From: Acanthaster planci
Taxonomy: Eukaryota > Echinodermata > Asteroidea > Valvatida > Acanthasteridae
Length of the DNA: 64,000 nucleotides
Assembly: GCF_001949145.1 (NCBI RefSeq)
Contig: NW_019091517.1
Coordinates: 527,457-591,456 of the forward strand
Reading direction: 5' to 3'
Of the stretch, positions 27,640 to 40,900 are shown piece after piece. The translations under genes and the position numbers were made by a program. The notes under the pieces were generated by a model that was given only the letters and a program-made list of their open reading frames with translations, was not told where the DNA came from and made no database searches. Each line of letters begins with the position of its first letter. The first letter of the stretch is position 1.

Positions 27640-30600
27640 ATTATAGTGGAACAGCTTTTGCACCGACCGGGGCTGAGTCGTGAATAAAATGATTTTATAT
27701 TTAACTTTATTTTTTCGTTTTTAAAAATAAATCTTCTGAGCCGGTTTCTGTCATGTGGTTATGTATAATATGGTTGCCAATCAAAATGGAACCAGTATTT
27801 GATTTTCTATTTTACCCTGAACGGTGTTTGTATATCGCATAATTTCCTTAAGGGGTCCAGTTCATAAATTTGACTGAGTTACACTGATTTTATTCCGTAT
27901 TAGAAAACAAGGATTTTGTTTTCCCAAAACGAGGACCTATGAACTTACCTATTGAACTTTGTTTGATTTGAATTAAATTATTAACCTTGTAGGCTTTCTC
28001 ATAATTTTACGAAACCACACTAACTAACCTTGACAGGTTTGACTGAAACGCTTTATCCACGTGAGCGTGTTTTATGAGACCCTAAAGTTTAAAAAAACTT
28101 CCAAAAAACGGTTAGTCACTGTTTTATGCTACATTCATGCGATTACTGGACTTGAAATTCATTTGAATAGATACTGTAACACCTAACACTAAGAATCGTC
28201 AAATCACCATACCATAAATTTATAGAGTAATCTGTGATCGGCTGGGTTTTACCTTGCCACGTTACTGTTGATCCCAATTACGGTAATGCTACTGATGCTA
28301 CTGCGTAACAAACTGGATTACAGTCAATTATTGCTGTGAAATACATGCACAATCCAATACTGCACACTACAGCGATATTTTACAGAGTGGAGAGAAACTC
28401 TAACCATCATGATGAAAGACGTGCAAGTTGAAATGCTCGTGGAATAAGGGAATTTGCAAAAACGGGGAGTAGGCTTCGGTTGAGTCCCCTGGAACCTATA
28501 TGACTTGACCTGTCGAATCTTGTCACAAAACCATTAATTTGTGTAGAATGCTTGTAGGGAGGGTTATTAAGCTAATAGCGACCCACAGGACGATAAAAGC
28601 CATCAACCATGCGGAGGTACCGGTAGAGCATTAAGGACATACTGTGTTAAACATTCAAGGGCATGTAAAGATGCAAGATAGAGCAGTTAAACATGGTCGT
28701 GAATTGAAGTCAATAAAACCGTTAGCTGGAAATTAAAGTAGGCAGCTGCTAAGAGCCGAGCTGACAATGTAAGTGACTCACATTTAAATAGAAAAAGAAA
28801 GGCCCGCCGTTACTAATGATGATAATTGATTTGCTGAAGCTTTTGAAACAGAAACTTGCTTCCCAATCGATATATTCTTTGCTGGTTTGTTTTTGAGTTT
28901 GGCATTAAATTTATGCCGTTATGTGAGGCTCGAAACAACATGCAGCGGACAAAAGACAACCGGATGGAAGGTCGTCTGCCGACCGCTTTTTCTAAAGGAG
29001 ACAGGCCGAAGGCCAGCGAGATTCTACCTGCCAAGAACCACTCGCGGGTCACGCTGACACATCACCTTGAACTTCGTAGAGCTTGCGTCAGACACGTTGT
29101 TAGCGGTCGCCATTATGTCATCGATTCCGTAACCAAGTGAGAAGAAAAAAGGCAAGACAGAAATTATTCTCTGTGCCTCAAAATGCCCCAAGGATGTTTT
29201 CCCCTGTCGTTGTTGCCCTAACCCTTATTGAGACCGCGGGCAACAAAGGAAAATTGCAGTCTTCATCTTCAGGGGGTTACTTGAAAGGGAGAGAAATTAG
29301 TTAATTCGCGGCCAGCGAGTTTAGGTTTGAATGGGCGGGCTGAGGGTTATTGGGCGGTCGAGAGAACGTGGCGCCAGGCCAGTTGGCCTTGCCCGACCTT
29401 GTGAGTTCGATGTGACTCATCCACAATTGGAAAAAAACCGCATGCGTTTAGACAAGCACACAGAGAAGATTGCACGAAAGGGTTGACATGACTCTGGGCG
29501 TGTTACACAGTGCTTACAACGGATGTTTTGGCCCAACGAATGATTTTACTGTGGCTTTGAATCCAATAAATGCCCACAGAGGTTCTTTGGGTGACTTTCA
29601 TTTTCAAGCAGATTGACAGAATAAACCTCGTCCAAAAACAGAAGATCTATTACATGAATTTTGGTCTATAAAAATGCATTATTAAGAATACAGAAAATTT
29701 TAAATTACAGTAGACAAAGCAGGCTCATAATGCTTATTGTATAAAGTTGGACCTTTACTTTTATAACAAACTCTCAAACTTGCAGTTGTTCTAAATGTTA
29801 TGAACAATGCAATTATGGAAGATAGGTTTGTATTTCACATTACCCCAATGACATTTTACGATCAGATCATACATCTAAGTAATTCCTGAATTATCTTTCA
29901 TCTGAAACTACTCCCTCGAGCGCTGTGGGATATCACTCAAAACAAGAAACACCGTAAGAATCATAGATAACATATTCAAACAAATACCAGTGATTGTAAG
30001 TGGCCAACAAATCAGGGGTAAAAATTCAAAGGGGTTTCGTGCAGGAGTAAGGGGAAGTCGTGGCTGTACTGTTCCCAATCACACTTAGTCATTCCTAAAA
30101 GCTGTCCTGATACCACGTCTGCGAAATGTTCATTTTGAAAAACCGTCAATAATTAAATTTCACTGTTGTGATGGGGGGGGGGCAATTCGGCTCTGTTCTC
30201 AAGAAAATGTTCAAACACAGAAGCCCAAGTCCTTTTTTTTTCTTCCCCCCCCCAATCCTAAAACTGCTGCGTGACGGCATGCTGGAGCTCTATGCAATGG
30301 GCGCCTGGAAATTGTCCTTTAGTCGATAAAGGCAACCAGTGGCCTTTTTGCTTAAGGAGCTACTGAGAAGGATGTAATGCACCTTGTTTCACCTAATCGC
30401 CGCGACTGCAAAGGAATATTGCGTTGTGCAATAAGCTCTTAAATGCATGTTCTACATATATCTTACACTACTGCCTGTTACGTTTACATCATGACTCAGA
30501 TCGACTCGTGTATTATTCAGCTGGGATTAAGGATGAAGGTTTGGAATAACATTGAAAGTACACCTTAAGCTATTGGTATGGGCATAATCGGTAGGCCCGT

Positions 30601-33600
30601 TACGGTTAAGGAATTTGACAACTTTTGGAGAGCACCCTCTTGTTTAAAGTAAGATGCGGCCCATAGCTTCTCGGACACGGGACGTACAGCATGACCCCGC
30701 ATCTCAGGAAATCAGCGACCGAACTGTTCCGTCTTTTAGAATGAAAGTTTCGCCAATCGGCTTCCCTACGACAGATCGGTGGGACTTTCGTTCGATTAGA
30801 TGCAGCACAAAACACAACGTGGGATAGACGACCCCGCGGGCTCTTCGTCTTTGAGGAACCCTCAGCGTGCCTCACGTCGGCACAACGCCGGGCTGAGACA
30901 CCAGCGTGACCCTCATAATTCATGCTGTGGACTTCTTCAGTCTCCTGTCTTAATGCTTTCCTCTTTTTCTGATGGTAAAATGAATAACGGCACTCAGTCA
31001 CTAATACTTTGTATTCACGGCGATTTAGCAGGTTTCGGAGCTACAGATGAGGGGCACCTTAAAAAAATTACAAACGAACCTGACAATCTTCCGTTCATGG
31101 CCAAAATCTTTCCCAAAGTATTCTTATGAAAAATATGTAACCATGTATTTTACAAACTAAGCTGACATATAATCACTGGGCTTGAAACATAATATAAACC
31201 TCTGAACAACTTCCTTCAAAGCTTGTGAACAACGTCAGAGTAGCCAAAGCATGCACTGCATATCTCCTGAATAGTTATGATGAAAAAACAAAATAAAACA
31301 AACAAAACAAAACCAAAACAGATATGCATTTGGTCTTCTGACGTTCTCATCACAGCCAATGCATGAAGTTCTTAAACGAATACCGTAGTGGCCAAAAATG
31401 ACCCAGGGGAAAACTATTGGAAAACTTGCTCAAAAATTTACGAGAAAAAGTTAAATAGAATTTGAAATACACTTGTTAAAAACTGTATCATGGGCTATTC
31501 TATCGAACTGGAAAATATTTTGTTTCAACAAAGCTATATGAGTGTTTTGATAAGGATTCACAAATCTGTTTCAGTTTCTACTTGGGAAAACCACATTTCA
31601 ACTGACCCAAAACATTGATGGTGTTGCCTGTCCCTCAAAGGGACACACCCTCCCGTGATCTCCCCATATGCTGCACCCCTGTGAAGATAATGCCAAGATT
31701 CAAAACACAAAAAAGGACTAGGTATACACAATGGGCTAGTTAGCCTAAAACCGCTATTCAAATGACAATGTACACATTAGAGGCTGCCTTATAAACCAGC
31801 AATCACATGTTGGATACCAGGTGCTTGAATCGAGTGGGGTGTACAATGACGATTCGTTTTACAAGGTCGTGCTTATACAGATGTGGGAAAACGTGTGAAG
31901 ATGGTGAACAACAATATAAAAAGATGGTTTTGTACCAAGACAAAACAAGGAACAATTCTCTTTCAGGAATACATGTATAGGCGTTGGAGGAGTGAGGGGC
32001 TGTTGGACAATGATACACTCAGATTAGCCCTACCCAGCCCTAAAAAATACATAAATAAATAAAATAAAATCAGCTGTATACATAATTTTAATATTTTTGT
32101 CATGAGATAATTGGGCTTGGAACCACAGATTTTAGCATAATTGTACCCATTATAAAGACAGGAATTCAAAATTGAAAAAAAATTAATTATAGGAAGTTTA
32201 TCTCTTACAGCTTGTAGTTTTGGCTATTCTTTGGATAGACTTTGACATTTGTTTTAATTAACACAGGATACGTTAAAGTTAATATCATACGAGAACTTCA
32301 GCGGAAATCAGACAATCTAGGCCCTAAGCCTCTTGCAATAAAAGGTTTAAACAAAAATCGAATGGGGGCCTACACATAAGTGATTAAAACACAACAAGCC
32401 TTCGAGACAACACCAATTACAATAATATCACATGCAGGCAGTGAAGCCTATAACATGAACACCTGGGTCTTTCAAACTTCAAAATTTAATCTAGTCTACT
32501 TTTAACACAATGCAGAACATTATGAGATATCATAATTAACCCGTTAATGGACGACGTCAGTACAGCGACGCCTGTTAAAAATTCAGCAGCTTGTATAATC
32601 AGCAAGAACATCGCGTCAGTCGGTGTCAGAAAGTGTCCCTAAAAAGGACTCAAGCCGCCATGACCGCGAGATCGGATGCGCATGTGAGCAATGCACCAAC
32701 TGCTGGTCGGCTGTGGCTGGATAGGTTGTATCACGCACGAGTGCGGGAAACTCGTACCGCCGCGGTCGCCACGTCACACACGGCCGCCAGAGGCTAGACA
32801 CCCGACGCGATCACCGGCACAAGGCCTTGTTACAGACCCTCGACAAACTTCGACTGCGTATGGCACTTGTACACGTTTATTACGCCGCAAGCGGGGCCCG
32901 AATACTGTGTGCACAGGGTGTTTGTATCAAAAAAATTAGGCTTCAATGGTGCGTGAAACGTTGAACAAATGACGAGGGAAAATGACTGAAAAAGACTGAG
33001 CGGAAATGAAATCTGTGGCACCTGGCCCGACCACATGAACCATGTCGGACAAGGTCACTTATACAGGCACATGTCTTTTGAAGCTTTCAAGGCGTTATTT
33101 CTCTTGCAAATAAGGTAAAACAACGGGAAACACACCAAAACCGCAATGTCGGACAGGGATAAAGAATCTGTTTCAATATACAACAAAACAGGAAAACAGT
33201 GTATCACCCATTTATGCAATTGTGGGAGGTCATGTGAGAGTTAACGCATGCATGGTCAAATACAGCACTCAAAACGCCTCATACTCCCACCGTACTTTGC
33301 AGACAGTTCACAGACTGACAGACTATCAGGTGAGCACCAACAGCAGAACTGCTCAAATGAATTTCCGGTAGGTATACACGTTGGCCAAGTTATCTCAACT
33401 GAATTCACTGCAGGAGAACAAGACTCCGGACCTTTTAAGGGTGCGAATCGACTATTCTTGATGATAACCAAGAAAAATGTTTGAAACAAAAAAAAAATAA
33501 CCAAGTGATAATATGGGATCTTAATTGACTATTACTATTAATATGGTGGGGACCTGCATGCATTTAGACTTAACAAGCGCTGGTACCAGCCGGTAAAACT

Positions 33601-36600
33601 TCAGCGCGCGCGATATGCAACTCTCTCTGAGCTTTTGCAAGTTTCGTCATTGAATTTCCACAAGGTTGTGCCTTTTGTTGCATGCTACCAGGCCAGGTGT
33701 CATTTGGGCCTGCCTATCAATAATTGTTTACAAGCCGTCTGCGACCATCAATTCATCGAGTTTTTTTTATCAATTAAATAGAGCAGAAATCGCCGCAGGC
33801 CCCATGAATAGGCCAAGACACTGTTTGAATTCGCACTGCGCGCCAGAAGTTTCCCTTTGTTTTTGTTTCCATTTTTCGCGAGCTCATAAATCACCCAGAC
33901 CTATACCGAACAAAAACAGTAACAGATATTTGAATGACTAAGAAAAACTGGCCTTGGGTTCTATTTTCTCTGTAAACAAAGAAGACTTCAATACCAAAGT
34001 AATAAGAAAGCAAATAATGGATCTCCAAAAATGAAAGATGTACGAATTGTCAAAGACCGAACACAAGGAATAGCGAGCAAAGGTTTGCTTTGAACGAGGT
34101 AAGGAGGCAAGGAAAGTTACGCAAAAATCATGCAGGTGAAATTCTGTAGGCCTATACTTGACAAAGGACTGCACAAATTTACTTCTACAGCCGGTAAACC
34201 GTAATAACTTACTGGAAAGCTTTCCAGTTAAGGATCTGGTGGAATTCTACTCTGTGAAGATGTTGGTGATGATGACTTGGATCGTTAGAAAGTCTCTGTG
34301 AAACACACATACCCGTCTCTGTGTCTTTCGTAGAAGGAAGTCGTCGTAGTCCCGGGGCGCGCTGTGTCCTCCAGAATTTTTGTCGAGAGAAGTCCACATA
34401 AAAAAGTCCGTAGAGCTTATTATTTCACGAGCTCTAATCACTACCCGTACATGAAGTTACCAGTCAACTCCAATATATTGCATGCCGCTTTGGTTGGTAA
34501 CCGGCTTTGGCCAAGCCAATATTGTCGGTGATTCGCGGTACCATACAAATTTGCTATAGGACAAAAAGTTTTTCAGACGCGGTAACAGCAAATCAACGAA
34601 AAAAAAAAGAAAAAGAAAACTTAAGTTATATTTTGCTATCCATTTTAAGATGCCCGCACAGTTAATTCTAACAAACGGGCAATGCACATTGCTCAGATAC
34701 TGCACAGCAAAGGTAAAATGTATAGTGTTCCTGAGTTGCTGGAAACGTGGGAATTCGGGCATGCCAATAACACGGTGACGACCCTGACATTTGTAGGAAT
34801 GAAAATTACAGATGCAGCCGTCCACAAAGCACTCACAATGTGCAGATACATGACATAGGAACTAACAAGGCATTCGCTATGCACATCTGAAGGAATCAAA
34901 TAAAGCCGGTGTTTTGCATTTGTTTTTGCTTTTTCATTCATTGTTTTTTGGTTTTTTAATTTTGCAATGATGTGCATTCAACAAATGCTTTCACTTGAAC
35001 TAAAAAGATCCCTCTAAAATGTCATGACAATTCATATTAAATTGATGTTAGTCGGAATAGAGCAAAACTTGGAAATTCATTGAAAGAACGGTTAAATGTT
35101 TGGTTTTTGAATTGTCTATGCAATATGAAACCAAGCACACCGCATTATGTGCAAAAAGAATAAGTAATTACAGAGGATACAACCACATTATATTTCACTA
35201 CTAGCTGTTTATTTTGCTATTAAGAACTAATACATGTAGTTACAGAAAGTGTACAAGTCTTTCGGATCACACTTTACACCAGTGCATTTATCCACTAACT
35301 TTAAATTAATTTGATTTGATTTATTTCTGATGACCAACAACGGTTACCCGCCACTAAGTTACAGGCATCCATGAGAAATAGATAAAATCTCTGAATGAAA
35401 TAATTTGCAAATAAATTGTACAAATAACCATAATCATTACAAAAATTAAAACACATCCTAAACTTAGAAAAGTCTTAAACACCAGTACGGGGCTGAAGAA
35501 GAGTGGGAAATGCATGAACAGAGGGGGGCGGGGGCAATAGAGAGGGAAGGAGGGAAAGGCAAAAGGATGAACAGCACATGTACATGGAACATGGGTGTGG
35601 GAACAAGGAATGGAGGCAAGGGGGACAAAACGAAAGGGATAAATACTGGGGAGACCAGAGAAGGCAAAGATCAAAGGAAACAGTAGTCAAAGTTGAAGAG
35701 TGGAGATGTGAGGGCTAAAAAAGGGATTACAGGGATGGAAAAAAAAAGCAGGAGTAATGGTATCACTCTAGAAAAGAATCATAGGGCTGGATAAACACAA
35801 AGTCTTAAAAAAAAGTACTGTACATACAGTATGGTAACTCCAACATGCACATCACAGTTTCAGGAATGCCATACAGGTTGCAGAACTTACATATACATTA
35901 CTACAATTTCATTACATAGACTTACAGAGGAACAGAACGTGACAACTACACGTCTCTTAGTTTTCTAATGTAAGATGTTCAGAGTTAGAGGAGTTAAATG
36001 CATTTCTAGTAGAATATCTCTGAATGGTTACATTACTTTTTTCTCACCTCTGGAAAATTCCACATGTCTAAAGATTGTTAGATGTAAGACAAAATTAATT
36101 AATTTTATCGAGAAGTTCCAGCTACATGCAGTGCTTTCCAACACAACAAATATAATGAAAAGGGGAAAGCAGGTTTGTGTGTGTACACATCAAAAGGATA
36201 CATTCTATCATCAATAAAATTGAAATGCATTTCAGTTCAGCATTTCTGCTTCTGCATTTCATCAAAATCCAGTCAGTTCACCTCCTTGCAATCCAATCCT
36301 CCCAAATAAAAATTTGGTGAAATCCTGCCCATATAATTACTCTTCCCACACAAGATCACTGTTGATCCTGGCATTTTTATAAAATACAGGCAGTAGTTCC
36401 TAAACTGATTATTAACAGTACATACAAGTTCAGTTTCAAATGTAAGAATGAATCATCAGATCTGACAAAACATAAACACCTATAAAGCAAGACTGGAACA
36501 GATTGCTATGGAATCAATGTAAGCTGTTTTTGTCTGAAAATTCCAACGACCAAAGGAGGTTTCTTCCTATTCAAGCTCCGTCACAGCTGTTGGGAGGGAG

Positions 36601-37880
36601 ATCTTATTAACAGATTATGAATCCATCATCCCATTGTACACATTGTTCCCGTTCTGCCAAATTTCACACATTACAGCCCCGCACACCGTTCATTCACTGC
36701 GCACCTGACCACAGTTTCATTTTCATAGCTGACATCCTGTTCATACTTCAGGCTGTTGCAAATCAATTAATGAACCTTTGTTGTAACAATTTTGAGTCGG
36801 TTTTTGAAGAAAATATCTGTCGGCAACAGATTGCGGATTTCGTTTTCGACACCGTTTTGGAGGTCGTATGGCAGCCCTATTGCAACAGCTGTTTAAGGAT
36901 TTAAGACCCATAATTGCAAAACAGTACACAAAATCATTACAGGAAGTGTTTCAGAGTGTATTTGTCTTAATGACCCATTATGATGATGAAGGTACAATTA
37001 TGATGGATGTACAGCCGAACATTAATCGTAGAAGAGGCAATCCAAAAACATGTACGTTAAATTACAATAATTATGTTAATTGTTGAAGGTGGCCATGCCG
37101 TGTCTGGGATGATTTTTAATGGGCAATTGGTTACAACGAGGGAAATGAGAGTATATATGACTGTTAATAAAATGAGAAAAGGGTTCAGTTTTACACTACA
37201 CTGGAAACAATGCATCCCAAAAATAGATTTGTTACTACAGAATGGGGTCATTATCCGGTAAATTGTGACCTCCGTTGATCGAGCATTTTTTTTTTACTGC
37301 GACAGGGTGGATGTACATGTATGTGTAGGAGGCAAATATAATCAAACAGAAAGTCTTGGGCCAACACTAGGGATGGAATGACTGTTGAGTTGTTGTACCA
37401 ATGCAAAGACGTGGTTTGTGCATTTTGTATGAAAAATTACGCATGGGTACTCTGTACCTTACTCACGAGACCCATTGTGTTGGCAAAAAGAGATGATGCT
37501 TACTAACCAAGTGCCCCCCCCCTTTCATTCATGCACAGAGTCCAGTCGGACTGGAGCCTCAGTCCTTTTGGCAAAATACAGTATAGAGGGTTTGCATGAC
37601 TGGCATCTTGCCGGCCAATGCTTTTGATCCACAGTGTATACACAAAGGAGGTTTCCTCGCAGAACAAAAGAACTGCCCTGCAAGATGGCTACGCAAGGCC
37701 TCTGTTGTGATACTGCTTGCCTTGCCATGAAAGGTTGTGTGTCTCAACACTGCTGCTCCAACTCAAAGTCCAAACTCAGTATATGCTTCGGTAACTATTG
37801 TGCTTGGTTAGTTATACAAATTATATTGCACAGTTGTTTCAGGGATGTAGAAAACAGAAGTATGAGCTTGCAGGTCAGAC
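27640..37880. other. Intergenic DNA, no supported gene; distal part probably TRAPPC11 3' UTR
   Basis: Open frames are short and unlike known proteins. CpG-rich patches occur near 30650-30900 and 32560-32920. The latter contains a consensus GCCGCCATG start context at 32653-32661 with a 48-codon frame that I do not recognise. Sequence just below 37881 should be TRAPPC11 3' UTR; no clear AATAAA is close by on that strand. Confidence 0.45.
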
Positions 37881-37901
37881 TCATGTGGTTTTCCCTTGAG
37901 G
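37881..37901 (-). CDS. TRAPPC11: TRAPPC11 last exon (PQGKTT, stop)
   Basis: After a strong acceptor (tcttgttttacag) the sequence reads CCTCAAGGGAAAACCACATGA, PQGKTT and stop. Human continues KPQGR and then about nine more residues, so this tail is a little shorter. Confidence 0.85.
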   Translation of the reverse strand, partial: PQGKTT

Positions 37902-40900
37902 CTGTAAAACAAGAAAAGATACAAGTGTTACGAACAGGTGGGAAACATTGTGCGTATTATTATATGCAGAGAAAAATACAACAAACAGATAAAAGTAAAT
38001 GACAGGATTATTCCAATGGTTTAACAAGGGACAGTACTGCATGCAAGTGCAGTTGGAATAAATTAGACTTATGGTCTGACCGTAGTTCATGCTTTGTGAT
38101 GTATGCGATGTAGGGTTTTAAGCAGAATATAGGGGAGGGGTCTGACCTTGATATAGATGTGTGATGGCAACATGGTGGCTACAATGTCCTTGGTCATGGT
38201 AGGAGCTTGTGGGATAGTTAACTGGAGCTCGGGGAGCTGGACATAGCCGGCTATCAGTGGGTAGAGGTTGTAGGAGAGCGTCTGACTGGAGGAAGGAAGG
38301 ATCCTGAAGAACACCTTGAAATGGAGCGAGAAGAGATGGGCTACCCTTAGGTTATGTACATGCAGGGTGGTAAAGCATTCAGGACAAACCAACACTGGAA
38401 TGGGAGCCGATTCTAAGGTGTTCGCAAGTAAACTGAGGATTTTCATCCATTCTTTATTTTGTTATTCTTTTTTCTTTTCTTCCCTCTTAATTTTTTCCCA
38501 GAGGGCAGGGGAAAGCCCCCCCACTAGTGACACCCACTAATATGAAAGTCAATGTGATTCACATGTTCCATGGAAAAAAGGAATATTGCATCATGTTCAA
38601 TTAAACAGGTTGATGGACAGGGATTAGCTACATGAAAGGATGGTGAATTGGATTAATTTAAGTGAATGGATTACGGGGCAACATCGTCAACTGTGACAAA
38701 TTTACTGAAAGTCCCTTAGGCTACAGAATTCATGCATTTCACAGCTTTGCATTATGTCTGTGGAACCTCTTACCACATGATTTAAGAGGAGTAAATTACC
38801 CCTTCCTTTTCACTCACCACCTAGATGCCCAACTCTTCAATCGGTTTCTCTCGTGCACATAATGACCTCTACATGGAATTCTAAATATTTAACTTTTCAA
38901 TGGCTCCTTTGCATGACTACTATACTGTATGTCCAGATCATGCACAGTTTACAAATGCTTAGTATTAATGACTGTGAATGTCACTGCATTGCAACTTGCC
39001 AGTGTAAATGGCAACCATTTCTGCTCCATTCGATAACAATTGGCTACAATCAATTTCTCCTGCAAATGTTTTGCTTCAAATTCACACTAGACTGAAGCAT
39101 AAACTAGTGCATAGGGATGAATAAAACACAGGTACTGTAATATGTTATAAAGCGTCTTTCCATCACCTACCAGTTTGTGTCCGGAGTACATGAATGCTTC
39201 ACTAGCCTGCACGCTGGCTTCAATCGCCTGAACGACAGACGTCTGATTGGAAATGGTGAACTTGACCAACAGTGGTGACCGTACCACGCCAAATGCTGGT
39301 ATATCTGTCTCGATGGACAGTGGCAGGGGCTGGATGCTGACCTCAGGAAGAGGCAGGATCGTCTTGACCGGAGGGAGGTTGTCATTGATGGAATCCCTGT
39401 CAGAAGACGGAAAAATCAAAGAATCAATACATAAGGCATTTTTTGCTCTCTGTGGGGTGAGTCTAGAGAGTGCTGAGTAGCACACTCGCAAGAGACAAGC
39501 AAGAAGACATCAAGGAACTAATACAATCAAAAACAATTATCAACCATGATTTGAAAAACTCTGATCAAAGTCACAATTTTCTGTACTAGTTGGACTAGAA
39601 TAACCAAATGTTTTGGAGCTACATGTAGTTTTCGAGGTTGGTCATATACCACAATGGTAACCAACAGCCACACTTTAAATGTACAAGCTGGAAGCACAGA
39701 CAAGGAATTCTAGCAGTTGTGGCAGTTAACTGCACTTTGACTGAAACTGTGTGGCCTTAAGAGTTACTGCAAAACGTTTTATTTAACTGTACACTTTGTG
39801 GAAAGAGTCGACGTAATCAGCTGAACACATACAATCCAGATACCTTTTCCATTCCAACTCACAGCTTCCCAAGGCAATGAGTCCGCTATCAGGGTGGCTT
39901 GGGGCTTGCACACAGACACATTCGCTAGCATGCTCCTCGTTCTTCAGTACAACTGTGAAAAAAATAATGGAGTAATGACCTAACCATCTTGTCTGACACT
40001 GGCAACTGATGATGTTTTCGCTTCTCCAGCGGATCAATACAAATTGAACCATGGGCTTCTAAGGCTATGGTTATGCCTAACATCAGCATGTCTCCACATG
40101 TTTTCAATGAAGTGAAGACCTAGTCCTAGCTCTAGACAACAGATTTGGATGCAGCCATGAATTCTGTTACCACAAGCTATTTTATGATTACATGAAGAAT
40201 CCAGGTAGGGTAACAACAGACCTCTGACTCAGAAATAATTTGAAGTAGAAAAACAACCCTTGGATTCTGCTTTTAAGACCCAACTTTATTAAATTTATTT
40301 GTAATCCTTTGCTACAAAATGAGAGTGGTCATGAAAAAAATTAAGTTTGAATGTAGGAGGAAAATGTAAAATTTCACCTTAACATCAATGCCCAAAAGGA
40401 GTGGGCAAATGATACATAAGAAGTTTATTCATGTGTGAACAACACTTTTTCTAAAGCAACAACCCCTTTTCATAACTGGAACGATGTCATTTCTTTTAAC
40501 AGGCTTATCTATCATCTAGAGAGTTTGTCAACTGTGACACTGACAACTGATGGAACTCACCATTGCTGATTTGTGATTCTAGAGAGTCAGTCGGCCTTAC
40601 TCCATCCTTCTACAAAAGCAACAAGAAATACGTGGGCAAATGGCATATGCTTTGATGTGACATTTGGATAGCACTCTATTATTAATCATGAGACCACACA
40701 ACTGGCAACATTAATTTTCTACTGCTACGGATGATCAAACCGAGATTTGAAATATGAATGGTCTGAAAAGACCGCGGTAATTTCCTAATATTGTAAAAAA
40801 AGAAGATTACATTCATCATTTGTGTCTCATGAAAACGTGCCTTGTAAATATGGATTAATTTTTAAGTTTCCTTCCAAGTTAATATCTATACAGTATTACC

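Noticed and set aside
30170-30255. G9 and C9 runs about 65 bases apart as a structured element
   Set aside because: Homopolymer runs are common throughout this window and no flanking pairing extends them.
34457-34825. 122-codon open frame on the - strand
   Set aside because: Contains a translated A/T-rich run and no family features; treated as chance.
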